Assembly: GCA_002451465.1 (NCBI GenBank)
Contig: DKCJ01000015.1
Span: forward strand, 101,536 to 165,535
Reading direction: 5' to 3'
Length of the DNA stretch: 64,000 nucleotides
Source of the DNA: Caryophanales bacterium UBA6877
GTDB taxonomy: Bacteria > Bacillota_I > Bacilli_A > RFN20 > CAG-826
Program-made: the position numbers and the translations under genes
The notes under the pieces: generated by a model
The model's input: only the letters and a program-made list of their open reading frames with translations
Databases searched by the model: none
What the model was told of the DNA's origin: nothing
Shown here: in pieces, positions 46,140 through 54,782 of the stretch
Layout: each line of letters begins with the position of its first letter
Numbering within the stretch: position 1 is the stretch's first letter

Positions 46140-46806
46140 TTTTCAATTTATATCCTATTCCATAAATAGTTTCAATTAAATCGCAATCATTACCTAATTT
46201 TTTTCTTATTTCTTTTATGTGCATATCGAGAATTCTTGTTTCATAAACACTTTTATCGCCCCATAAAAGTTTAAACAAAGAATCTCTTGTAACAACCTCT
46301 CCTTTATTTCTATATAATTCAAAAAGAATGGTTGATTCACCATTAGTTAATTTAATTTCTTTATCATTTTTTAATAAAAGTTTTTTCTCTGAATCAAAAT
46401 ATAAATCACGAATATAAGATGATTTTTTCTTAATATATCTTCGACTATGAGCGTTTACTCTAGAAATTAACTCCAAAATATCAAAAGGCTTTGAAATATA
46501 ATCATCAGCCCCAAGATTCAATCCATCAATCTTATTAATAGTTAAATTTTTAGCACTAATAATAATTATTTGAATAGCATCATTTTTTTCGTTATCGCGA
46601 ATATTTTTTAAAATTTCTTCACCACTTATATCAGGTAACATAAGGTCAAGCAAAATCATATCAGGTTTTTCTTCTAAAAAAGCCTCATTAAAATCTTTGT
46701 ATGTTAAAAAACTTTTAACATTATAACCTTGACCTTTTAAAGCTATATTAATAATGTGTGAAATGTTTGGGTCATCTTCTAGTGAATATATTAAATAATC
46801 CATCAT
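46132..46806 (-). CDS. phoB: Phosphate response regulator PhoB/PhoP
   Basis: A 224-residue OmpR/PhoB-type regulator: receiver domain with acidic pocket E10/D11/D12, phospho-accepting D54 (LLDLMLPD) and K104-type KPF, and a C-terminal winged helix ending in DLIETIYGIGYKL. It is expected to bind the TTTACA repeats before pstS. Two adjacent ATG codons (46806 and 46803) are possible starts; neither has a ribosome site. TATAAT, six bases before the first ATG, overlaps the end of phoU and could be an internal leaderless promoter. Confidence 0.92.
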   Translation of the reverse strand: MMDYLIYSLEDDPNISHIINIALKGQGYNVKSFLTYKDFNEAFLEEKPDMILLDLMLPDISGEEILKNIRDNEKNDAIQIIIISAKNLTINKIDGLNLGADDYISKPFDILELISRVNAHSRRYIKKKSSYIRDLYFDSEKKLLLKNDKEIKLTNGESTILFELYRNKGEVVTRDSLFKLLWGDKSVYETRILDMHIKEIRKKLGNDCDLIETIYGIGYKLKNE

Positions 46807-46813
46807 ATAAATA

Positions 46814-47455
46814 TTATATTATAACTTTATCCTTATAATATCCACTTTTAATATAAGCCGCCCATTCAGCAATATTAGAAGCATGATCAGCGATTCTTTC
46901 AATATATTTTGTTAAAAGAGTTGAGTAAATAATAAAATCATCTGATAATTTGAATTCATCTTTCTTAATTGGAATTTCTTTTAAAACTTTTAAATAAAGT
47001 TCATCAACTAAATCATCAGTTTTAATAACTTCAGCCGCCAAAACTTCATCATTTTTAGCAAATGCTTCGTAGGCATCACTTACCATTTTTAAAGCAATTT
47101 TCATCATTTTAGTCAAATCGGCAATTTTTACGTGTTCACTGTATTTTAATAAATTAGTTGTAGTCCAAAGTAAATCTTCGGCGTGATCACCAAGTCGCTC
47201 AACGTCTTCTACCATTTTAAATATACCAGTAACACTTCTTAAATCTTTAGCAAATGGTCTTTCTCTTAAAATCATATGTAAACATTCTTCTTCAATATTT
47301 CTTTCAAGAGAATCTATTTCATCATCATTGATGTTTGGAACGTTAATTACGCTATTATTAAAAAATACATCAGCTGATTCGTTTAAATATTTGATGGTAA
47401 GCTCAAACATTTTGAGCATATTAATTCTAATAACTTCAATTCTTTGATTTTCCAT
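46814..47455 (-). CDS. phoU: Phosphate-specific transport regulator PhoU
   Basis: A 213-residue all-helical protein with two PhoU repeats (D-x-x-E-RxIEEECLHMI... and DDLVDELYLKVLKEI...), each containing the acidic metal-binding pattern. PhoU links the Pst transporter to PhoR and represses the Pho response when phosphate is ample. GGGAG precedes the ATG. The start overlaps the pstB stop by one base. Confidence 0.95.
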   Translation of the reverse strand: MENQRIEVIRINMLKMFELTIKYLNESADVFFNNSVINVPNINDDEIDSLERNIEEECLHMILRERPFAKDLRSVTGIFKMVEDVERLGDHAEDLLWTTTNLLKYSEHVKIADLTKMMKIALKMVSDAYEAFAKNDEVLAAEVIKTDDLVDELYLKVLKEIPIKKDEFKLSDDFIIYSTLLTKYIERIADHASNIAEWAAYIKSGYYKDKVII

Positions 47456-48216
47456 TAACTAAATCTCCCTGTAATATAATCCTCGCTTCTCTTATCTTTT
47501 GGATGTGAGAAGAATGTTTCGGTTTTATTAAATTCAACAAGTTCGCCTAACATAAAGAAAGCTGTATAATCACTTATTCTTGCAGCTTGTTGCATATTAT
47601 GTGTAACTATAACAATAGTATATTTCTTTTTAAGTTCTCTTATCAACTCTTCAATTTTTAAAGTAGCAATAGGATCAAGAGCACTTGTTGGTTCATCCAT
47701 TAAAATTACATCAGGTTTCATAGCAATGGTTCTAGCAATACAAAGTCTTTGTTGTTGACCACCACTTAAAGATAGAGCACTTTTATTAAGTTCATCTTTT
47801 ACTTCATCATATAAAGCTGAATCTTTTAAAGATTCATAAATAATATCATCTAATTTATCTCTATTGTTTTCACCATGACACTTTGGACCATAAATAATAT
47901 TATTTCTAATAGACATTGGAAATGGATTTGGTTGTTGAAAAACCATACCAACTTTAGTTCTTAAATAGATAGTATTAATATTCTTGATATCAAAATCAAG
48001 ATATTTAATTTCACCACTAATTTGACATCCTTCAACTAAATCATTCATTCTATTAAAACATCTTAAAAGTGTAGACTTACCACATCCAGATGGACCAATA
48101 AAAGCAGTAACTTTATTTTTATATATATCTAAATTAATATTTTTTAAAGCATGTTTTTTGCCATTATCGTAATATAAATTAACATTTCTGCAACTAAATA
48201 TTTTTTCGTTTTCCAT
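47455..48216 (-). CDS. pstB: Phosphate ABC transporter ATPase PstB
   Basis: A 253-residue ATPase with Walker A GPSGCGKST, the PstB-specific FNRMNDL, the Q-loop VFQQPNPFPMS, signature LSGGQQQRLCIAR and Walker B ILMDEPTSALDP. It powers phosphate uptake through PstCA. GAGG lies before the ATG, and the start overlaps the pstA stop. Confidence 0.96.
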   Translation of the reverse strand: MENEKIFSCRNVNLYYDNGKKHALKNINLDIYKNKVTAFIGPSGCGKSTLLRCFNRMNDLVEGCQISGEIKYLDFDIKNINTIYLRTKVGMVFQQPNPFPMSIRNNIIYGPKCHGENNRDKLDDIIYESLKDSALYDEVKDELNKSALSLSGGQQQRLCIARTIAMKPDVILMDEPTSALDPIATLKIEELIRELKKKYTIVIVTHNMQQAARISDYTAFFMLGELVEFNKTETFFSHPKDKRSEDYITGRFS

Positions 48217-49487
48217 TATTTTATACCTCTACTTTTATATAATCTCATCGATATTAATTTTACAATTATAGATAAGATAAGAACAACACCTAAAATAATT
48301 ATTGAGATAGCACATGCGTTTCCATATTGAGGAGTTTCACCTTGTAAAGCTGTCCAAATATGGACCGCTAAAGATGCGTTTCCTTTCAATAAATCAACAT
48401 TATCACCTATTATTGCTCCCATAGAGAATATTAACGCTGCACTTTCACCAATAATTCTACCAATAGATAATAATGTAGAAGTTAATATACCTGGAAGAGC
48501 ATTTGGAAGAATAATTTTAAAAACTGTTTGGGTTTGATTTGCTCCAAGCGCTAATGAGGCCTGACTTAACGATTTAGGGATAACATAAATTGATTCTTCA
48601 ACAGTTTTTACAATAGTTGGTAAAAGCATAATTGCTAAAGTTAAAGAGCCACTAAAAATACTTCCACCATTTGTATCGCTAATCTTATTAACTATAGGGA
48701 TAAAAATAATTGCTCCAGCAAGACCAAATATAATTGAAGGAATACCACTTGTCACATCAATTAACGATCTAATAAACTTTGTTGTTTTATTTTTTCCAGC
48801 ATAAACCGCTAAATATATCGCTGTTGCGATACCTAAAGGAAGGGAGAATAAAAGTGAAAAAGCAATTAAATATAAAGTAGTAAGTAAACTACCTCTTATT
48901 CCTTTTCCTTGACTTGTAAGGGTTCCATCATAAATAGAAACCGCATCATCTAAAGATGTTGCAAATTTTTTTGCTCCATCAGTAGCTTTTAATACTTCAA
49001 TATCTCCATCATTTTTAATAAGGGTTAAACTTGAAAAATAATAGTCTAAATTAATCTTCACACCATTATTATTATAATCAACAAGGTCATTAAATGGTGA
49101 ATTTGGATCTAAAGTAACAACAAAAACAACGTCGTCTTCGCCATTTTTACCATCTTTAAAACCAACACCCCACTTTGTTGAAAAAGCTTCGACATTATCC
49201 TTGTTTTCAAAAGTTAAATCCCCATTATTTTCATACCCATCCTTAGTTTTAATTGTATAGGCATGTTCGTTATAATCTCTAGTTATAAAATCCCAAGTAA
49301 GTAATTTTCCACCATTTTGAAAAACGTAAACTATCATCCAAATTAATATTGAAAATGTAAAAATTGAAAAGAGAATAGTTCTAGTATTTGAAAATATATC
49401 TTTTATTTTTCTAACTTTTAAAAATCTTCTTTCCTTTTGAGGAATGTTGTTTTCAAAATTATTTTTATCTAAATTATTTGTTTTCAT
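48216..49487 (-). CDS. pstA: Phosphate ABC transporter permease PstA, with enlarged first loop
   Basis: A 423-residue permease, longer than the usual ~290. After the first helix (about residues 36-56) there is an extra extracellular region of about 130 residues before helix 2. The core then continues with GIRGSLLTTLYLIAFSLLF, DVTSGIPSIIFGLAG and the EAA-type loop around SLALGANQTQTVFKIILPNALPG. It overlaps pstC by 14 bases and has GAGG before the ATG. Confidence 0.93.
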   Translation of the reverse strand: MKTNNLDKNNFENNIPQKERRFLKVRKIKDIFSNTRTILFSIFTFSILIWMIVYVFQNGGKLLTWDFITRDYNEHAYTIKTKDGYENNGDLTFENKDNVEAFSTKWGVGFKDGKNGEDDVVFVVTLDPNSPFNDLVDYNNNGVKINLDYYFSSLTLIKNDGDIEVLKATDGAKKFATSLDDAVSIYDGTLTSQGKGIRGSLLTTLYLIAFSLLFSLPLGIATAIYLAVYAGKNKTTKFIRSLIDVTSGIPSIIFGLAGAIIFIPIVNKISDTNGGSIFSGSLTLAIMLLPTIVKTVEESIYVIPKSLSQASLALGANQTQTVFKIILPNALPGILTSTLLSIGRIIGESAALIFSMGAIIGDNVDLLKGNASLAVHIWTALQGETPQYGNACAISIIILGVVLILSIIVKLISMRLYKSRGIK

Positions 49488-50529
49488 CTTTCTTCCTCTT
49501 ATTCATGAATATTTTTAAAAAATTAAACATTGGTTTTTCATCTTGTTCGCCGATTTTATTTTTAACAAAATTAAGGAACATACTAACAACTAAAATTAAA
49601 ATAATAAGTACAAGACCAAGCGAGAATCTTACATCATATCCAATACCATAAGCTTCACCAATACCAGCAAGCATAGCACTAGTTAAGGTGTTTCCTGGAT
49701 TAAATACATTTAAGAATCCTGTACCTAAACTATTATTACCTATAACCATTTGGACAGCAGTAGCTTCACCAAGAACTCTACCAATACCTAAGATTATACC
49801 AGCAAAAATACCACTTTTTGCCGCTTTTAAAACAACTTTAATATTTGTTTGAGCATTTGAAGCGCCTAACGCAATAGATGCTTCAACTAATTTTTTATCA
49901 ACAGCTTCAATTGAGGTAATAGAAAGCATGGTAATTGTTGGAATTGACATCAAAGCAAGTACAATAACACCACTTAAAATTGATCTACCACCATAAGTTT
50001 CAACACCAAGATTTGCAACAATTGGACAAATAGCACCAACACCAAATAAACCATAAATAACACTTGGAATTGAAGCTAATAATTCTATCCCAGTTTTTAA
50101 GATTTCTTTAAATCTTTTGTTTACAATTCTTACTAAAAATAGCGCTGTAAAAATTGAAGTAGGAACACTAATTATTAAGCTTAATAAAGTAACATAAAGA
50201 GTGGTTAAAAGTAAAAAAACCATACCACCTGTACCATCATATAGCCATCTTGAATTAGTAAAGAAAGACCAGAGACTTTGTTTTGCTTCCCCTCCATCTT
50301 TAGTTGAATAGTTATTCAAAAAAGGATAAATTCCTTTAATTGCAATAAATATAGTTATAAAAATAACAAAACTTGCGCATATAAGCGCAAGTAAAAGAAA
50401 TATATTTTTTACAACTTTATCAACTTCAGTTCTATTTTTATATAATTTTTTTTCTGCTTTATTTTTATATAATTTTTCTTCTTTTAATTCTTGATATATT
50501 TTATCTTTTAATGAAGTATTTTTTTCCAT
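49474..50529 (-). CDS. pstC: Phosphate ABC transporter permease PstC
   Basis: A 351-residue permease. A lysine-rich N-terminal cytoplasmic segment of ~45 residues is followed by six membrane helices with the conserved LLASIPSVIYGLFG and the coupling loop VEASIALGASNAQTNIKVVLKAAKSGI. It pairs with PstA to form the phosphate channel. It begins two bases after the pstS stop with no clear ribosome site, so translation is probably coupled. Confidence 0.93.
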   Translation of the reverse strand: MEKNTSLKDKIYQELKEEKLYKNKAEKKLYKNRTEVDKVVKNIFLLLALICASFVIFITIFIAIKGIYPFLNNYSTKDGGEAKQSLWSFFTNSRWLYDGTGGMVFLLLTTLYVTLLSLIISVPTSIFTALFLVRIVNKRFKEILKTGIELLASIPSVIYGLFGVGAICPIVANLGVETYGGRSILSGVIVLALMSIPTITMLSITSIEAVDKKLVEASIALGASNAQTNIKVVLKAAKSGIFAGIILGIGRVLGEATAVQMVIGNNSLGTGFLNVFNPGNTLTSAMLAGIGEAYGIGYDVRFSLGLVLIILILVVSMFLNFVKNKIGEQDEKPMFNFLKIFMNKRKKDENK

Positions 50530-50531
50530 AA

Positions 50532-51506
50532 TTAATCACTTAATTCTGGATATTTTTCTTTTTGAAGATCAGCCCAGCTTGGTGCTGATTCTAATCCACT
50601 AACGATACCACCTGCTGATTTGATTGCAATTTTTCCTTCTTTGGAACCCATGAAATCAACAAATGCCTTAACTGCGGTTTCTCTATTCTTATCTTCTTCG
50701 CTATAATCGCCTCTAATAACATAGTTGAAATTTCTGCTTAATTTATAAGTTCCATCGTTAACTGTATCTTCACTAGCTTCGACACCTTCGTATTTTAAAC
50801 CTTTGATGCCTTTAGCTGTTGCAAGTGAATCTAAAGAACAATATCCAATTCCATATTTATCATCTTTAATGGCGTTCATCATATCACCATTTGATGCTTG
50901 ACTGCTAACAACAACACCATCTAACCATTTATCTTCTGCTTTAACATCTTTATAACCAATACCTTCGAAGAAGCATTCTCTTGTACCACTACCAGCTTCT
51001 CTTGAGTAAAGTTTAACGTTTTTGTCTTCTAATGAAGCATCAACACTAGCCCAAGTCTTTAATTCACCTTTATAAAGTTTAGTTAAAGTTTCAGCACTAG
51101 TTGCACTATATGTATTGCTTTCATTAACGATTGGGACAACAGCATCTTTACAAATAGCACCATTTAAATTCTTTTCATTTAATAATTCTTTTTCAGAATC
51201 TTTAATTTCTCTTGATAAGAAACCAATATCATATTTAACGTTATTTTTTCCACTAGTAACACCAGTAGCAGCATCACCACTACCATGTTGATCTTTCTTT
51301 AAAGTAATTTTATTTGAAGTAAGACTTGCTAACTTTTTACCTAATTCAGTAATAACTTTATCAACTGATGTTGAACCGCAACTTAAAAGTTCAACAGCTG
51401 TAAATTTAGTATCAGGAGTTGGAGTTGGCTCTTCTTTCTCACCACAACTTACAATAGATAATACGCTTAATAAACTTATAGCGCCCATTAAAATCTTCTT
51501 TTTCAT
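50532..51506 (-). CDS. pstS: Phosphate-binding lipoprotein PstS
   Basis: A 324-residue lipoprotein. Signal peptide with SIVSC (C21), then a periplasmic-binding-protein type fold with GSTSVDKVITELGKKL, HGSGDAATGV, SREIKDSE and YSREAGSGTRE, the phosphate-contact segments of the family. The ATG at 51506 (MKKKILMG) is chosen because GAGG lies about ten bases before it and a signal peptide follows directly; the upstream in-frame codons overlap the promoter. It is the first gene of the pst-pho operon. Confidence 0.94.
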   Translation of the reverse strand: MKKKILMGAISLLSVLSIVSCGEKEEPTPTPDTKFTAVELLSCGSTSVDKVITELGKKLASLTSNKITLKKDQHGSGDAATGVTSGKNNVKYDIGFLSREIKDSEKELLNEKNLNGAICKDAVVPIVNESNTYSATSAETLTKLYKGELKTWASVDASLEDKNVKLYSREAGSGTRECFFEGIGYKDVKAEDKWLDGVVVSSQASNGDMMNAIKDDKYGIGYCSLDSLATAKGIKGLKYEGVEASEDTVNDGTYKLSRNFNYVIRGDYSEEDKNRETAVKAFVDFMGSKEGKIAIKSAGGIVSGLESAPSWADLQKEKYPELSD

Positions 51507-51549
51507 TTCTTCTACCTCTTTTTTATGGTTATATTCTACATACATGAGT

Positions 51550-51598
51550 TTTATAGAAAAAATCATAAATGTGTAAATAATTGTAAATAAAATGTAAA
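51550..51598 (-). promoter_or_regulatory. Pho box and promoter of the pstS operon
   Basis: Three direct TTTACA repeats on the minus strand at 51598-51593, 51587-51582 and 51577-51572 are spaced by 5 and 4 bases (about one helical turn each), the layout of PhoP/PhoB binding sites (TTAACA-N5 in Bacillus). The last repeat is 16 bases before TATAAA (51555-51550), so it also serves as the -35. The phoB gene of the same operon provides the likely regulator. Confidence 0.8.
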
Positions 51599-51600
51599 GA

Positions 51601-51626
51601 AAAAGGCTAGTCAAAAACTAACCTTT
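51601..51626 (-). terminator. Intrinsic terminator of the pepF operon
   Basis: AAAGG.TAGT (51602-51611) pairs with ACTA.CCTTT (51617-51626) with one mismatch; on the minus strand a T-rich run (TTTTTCTTT) follows. It lies directly after the pepF stop and borders the Pho box. Confidence 0.75.
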
Positions 51627-51630
51627 ATTG

Positions 51631-53322
51631 TTACATATTAAAGTCGTCAAAACTATTTAATACTTTTATTTGTGGCCTAATAATCTTATGAATAGTTCCT
51701 GGAACAAATGGATTTTTTAAATGAGCTTTTTTAATAAGTTCAAGGAATGGATATTTTCCACCCATCTTCAATAATTTAACATATTTGTTCCAAGCTTTTT
51801 GTCTATCTTTATCCATTTCATCTTTAAACTCTAAAGCTAATACTTGAGCTAAAGTGTAATCAATATAATAAAATGGTGAAGAATAAATATGAGCTTGTCT
51901 CATCCAAAGATGACCTTGCGCATATTCAAAACCAGTATAATCAAAATCTGGACGATACTTTTTATCAATTTCAGCCCATTTAGCACATCTTTCCTCATGC
52001 GATGCATTAGGATTTTCATAAACCCAATGTTGAAATTCATCAACTTCACATCCATAAGGCAAAAATGTAAATGCACTAGCAAGATGTGCAAATCTATATT
52101 TATCTGCATCATTTTTAAAGAATAATTCCATCCATGGTTCAGCGAAAAATTCCATAGACATACTATCTATTTCGCAAGCTTCAAGTGTAGGCATTCTATT
52201 AGCAGGAACTTTAATTTTGCTTCCAAGCCAACCTTGAAAACTATGTCCAAATTCATGAGTTAATGTATCAACATCTTGTTGGGTACCATTTGAATTTGAA
52301 AAAATAAATGGCATTTTAAGTTTTGGAATATAGGTCATATATCCACCAGTCATCTTTCCAGGTTTTGCATCTAAATCCATAAGGTGATCACTAACCATTT
52401 TATCAAAGAAGTCGCCAGTTAAAGGTGACATTTCATGATACATCTTAGATGCACATTCACAAAGGTACTTTGAATCACCACATGGTTTAGCATTTCCGGT
52501 TAAGAATTCTAAATTGTAATCAACAAATAAAGGATGCTTAATATGAAGTCTCTTAGCTTGTCTTTTTCTTAATTTGACTGAAATAGGTACAACTTCTTCA
52601 TATATTTGCTTACGGTATTCACTAACCATATTTGCATCATAATCTAAACGACCAAGTGAAAGATATTCATATTCAATTGCATTTTTAAAACCTAAGGTCT
52701 TAGCGATTTTGTCTCTAACTTTAACAAGTTCATCGTAGATTCGACCTAATTCAGCATCATTCTTTTCAAGATATCCATAATAAGCTTTAGCTGCTTCGTG
52801 TCTTGTCTCCATATCAACATCTGACATAAATTTACCAATACTTGATAAATTATAAACTTGACCTCTAAATTCAATTTGCGCTCCAGCAATAATCTTTTCA
52901 TATTCATTTACAAGTTGATTTTCTTTAATTTTGTCTGGAATAACTTTAGGATCAAAAACTTTGAACTCATTTTCAATCTTCTTAAAATATGTCTCACCAA
53001 ATTTCTTCACCATTTCTTCTTTAAATGGTGATTTAATAACTGCTCTATCAAATGCGACATAATATTCGCTTAATTTTGGACCAACCTCATCACAAATATC
53101 ACTAAGTTTTGAAATCTTTTTATCGTTCATATCAATTGAATGACGAATTGAAATAATTGTAAAATTACTTTCAATCTTATCACTTAACTTAAAAGATTTT
53201 TGAACAACATTAATTGCCTCTTTGGCGGTCTTTGCATTTTTTAATTCGTTAGTAAGTTTTTCAATTTCACTAATGATTTTCTTTTCATTAGGCTTTATTG
53301 CCTTTAACTCCTCAAATTTCAT
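51631..53322 (-). CDS. pepF: M3-family oligoendopeptidase (PepF-like)
   Basis: A 563-residue cytoplasmic zinc peptidase. The active site HEFGH (H356, E357, H360), with a downstream glutamate in EACEIDSMSMEFF, is typical of M3B oligoendopeptidases. The full-length helical fold is present. It digests peptides of medium length, such as those brought in by the Opp transporter. A GGAGG ribosome site precedes the ATG. It follows the small membrane protein gene by 16 bases and forms an operon with it. Confidence 0.93.
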   Translation of the reverse strand: MKFEELKAIKPNEKKIISEIEKLTNELKNAKTAKEAINVVQKSFKLSDKIESNFTIISIRHSIDMNDKKISKLSDICDEVGPKLSEYYVAFDRAVIKSPFKEEMVKKFGETYFKKIENEFKVFDPKVIPDKIKENQLVNEYEKIIAGAQIEFRGQVYNLSSIGKFMSDVDMETRHEAAKAYYGYLEKNDAELGRIYDELVKVRDKIAKTLGFKNAIEYEYLSLGRLDYDANMVSEYRKQIYEEVVPISVKLRKRQAKRLHIKHPLFVDYNLEFLTGNAKPCGDSKYLCECASKMYHEMSPLTGDFFDKMVSDHLMDLDAKPGKMTGGYMTYIPKLKMPFIFSNSNGTQQDVDTLTHEFGHSFQGWLGSKIKVPANRMPTLEACEIDSMSMEFFAEPWMELFFKNDADKYRFAHLASAFTFLPYGCEVDEFQHWVYENPNASHEERCAKWAEIDKKYRPDFDYTGFEYAQGHLWMRQAHIYSSPFYYIDYTLAQVLALEFKDEMDKDRQKAWNKYVKLLKMGGKYPFLELIKKAHLKNPFVPGTIHKIIRPQIKVLNSFDDFNM

Positions 53323-53338
53323 TTTTACCTCCTATATT

Positions 53339-53875
53339 TTATTTAATGGCATCAATTTCATCTTTATGAAGTAAAATTTTAACCCACTTCGTAAAGAATA
53401 AATTACGCCAATAATTAAAACCAATAACATATGTATTATACAATTGCACTGTTTCAAAATATTTAGAATTTAAATTCTTAATAGTATCTAAATCAGAAAC
53501 AACTTCGCTTATATTCTCATTACTTTTTAAATTAACACAAACTTTTTTAATCATCGAATAGATTTCTTCCGTTTTAGTAAAAAGATTATCAAAATCTTTT
53601 GCACCAACCGGTTTATATTCTTTAAATTCACTATTCTTTTTAAAATCTAATAATTTTGGGTTATCGTAACCTAATTTAATAAGTTCATTTACACATTCAT
53701 ATATACCCATAATTTTTTGATATAAAATAACATTAATTGTATCTACTGCAGTATTAATTTTCTTTTTAAAACTATGCATAAAACAAAAAGATAAAAAGAC
53801 AAATATCACATAAGATATAAGTACTAATCCAAGAATCGTTACAATTACTATAGTTCTTTTCGTATTTTCATCCAT
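53339..53875 (-). CDS. Small membrane-anchored helical protein, LemA-like topology
   Basis: A 178-residue protein with one N-terminal membrane helix (about residues 9-32) and a long helical cytoplasmic or external part ending in YNTYVIGFNYWRN. Topology and the late YN-containing helix recall LemA, but the LemA core motif is not clear, so this is only a resemblance. The ATG at 53875 has no ribosome site; TATAAT lies six bases upstream. It is co-transcribed with pepF. Confidence 0.55.
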   Translation of the reverse strand: MDENTKRTIVIVTILGLVLISYVIFVFLSFCFMHSFKKKINTAVDTINVILYQKIMGIYECVNELIKLGYDNPKLLDFKKNSEFKEYKPVGAKDFDNLFTKTEEIYSMIKKVCVNLKSNENISEVVSDLDTIKNLNSKYFETVQLYNTYVIGFNYWRNLFFTKWVKILLHKDEIDAIK

Positions 53876-53881
53876 ACGAAA

Positions 53882-53925
53882 ATTATACGTTTATTTTTGA
53901 AAATATATAGTCATTTTGTTATAAT
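53882..53925. promoter_or_regulatory. Back-to-back leaderless promoters
   Basis: In the 56-base gap between two divergent genes, a minus-strand TATAAT (53887-53882) ends six bases before the ATG at 53875. A plus-strand TGTTATAAT (53917-53925, extended -10) ends six bases before the ATG at 53932. Neither gene has a Shine-Dalgarno sequence. Confidence 0.6.
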
Positions 53926-53931
53926 TTTTTT

Positions 53932-54780
53932 ATGAAAAAGAAAATTATCGCCATAATGTACGATTTTGACCGTACACTTGCAACTCAAGATATGCAAAAT
54001 TTTAGTTTTATACCAAGTTTAAATATGACTCCAGAAGAATTTTGGGCAAAAACAAATGTATTTTGTGAAAAATATAATACTGACCGCATATTAGGTTATA
54101 TGTATGTAATGCTTGAGGAATGTAAAAAAAGAAACATTAAATTAACATATGATTTATTAAAATCACACGGCAAAAATATTAAATTTTTTAATGGCGTGTT
54201 AACTTGGTTCGATAGAATAAATAAATATGCAGAATCAAAAGGTTTTAAGTGTGAACATTATTTAATTTCAAGCGGTAATAAAGAAATAGTCGATGGTTGC
54301 GAAATTGCTAAAAAATTTAAACATATTTTTGGTTGTGAATTTTATTTTGATCCAACAACAAAAGAAGCCATATGGCCAAAATATATGGTAAATTACACAC
54401 AAAAAACTAATTGCCTTTATAAAATAAGCAAGGATGCTACACAATATAATTATGATGATATCAAAGTTAATGAAAAAATTATTAAAAGAAGAATCAATTA
54501 TCGTAATATGATTTATATTGGTGATGGTTTAACTGATGTACCAATTATGATACTTACTAAAAATAATGGTGGCACTTCTATTGCTGTTTATAGTGATTTA
54601 GGAAAAAAAGAGAAAGTTTTAGAGTTATTTAAAGATAACCGTGTTAATTTTGTTTGTAAAGCTGACTATAGTGAAAATAAGGCGATGGAAAGACTTGTTA
54701 AACTAACCATAGATTCTCTTTATATACAAGAAGAATTCAATGATAAATATCACAAAAACAATATTACAAAAAAGGTTTAA
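53932..54780 (+). CDS. HAD-family phosphatase (PSP-like)
   Basis: A 282-residue haloacid dehalogenase-like hydrolase. Motif I is DFDRTLA (D11, D13), a serine-rich LISSG is motif II, and IGDGLTDVPIM is motif IV; the cap is helical, as in phosphoserine phosphatase-type members. The substrate is unknown. There is no ribosome site, and TATAAT is six bases before the ATG. It is the first gene of a plus-strand set; ispD follows after two bases. Confidence 0.85.
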   Translation: MKKKIIAIMYDFDRTLATQDMQNFSFIPSLNMTPEEFWAKTNVFCEKYNTDRILGYMYVMLEECKKRNIKLTYDLLKSHGKNIKFFNGVLTWFDRINKYAESKGFKCEHYLISSGNKEIVDGCEIAKKFKHIFGCEFYFDPTTKEAIWPKYMVNYTQKTNCLYKISKDATQYNYDDIKVNEKIIKRRINYRNMIYIGDGLTDVPIMILTKNNGGTSIAVYSDLGKKEKVLELFKDNRVNFVCKADYSENKAMERLVKLTIDSLYIQEEFNDKYHKNNITKKV

Positions 54781-54782
54781 AT

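Noticed and set aside
51889..52125. Open frames on both strands within pepF
   Set aside because: Shadow frames of a well-supported metalloprotease gene, without ribosome sites.
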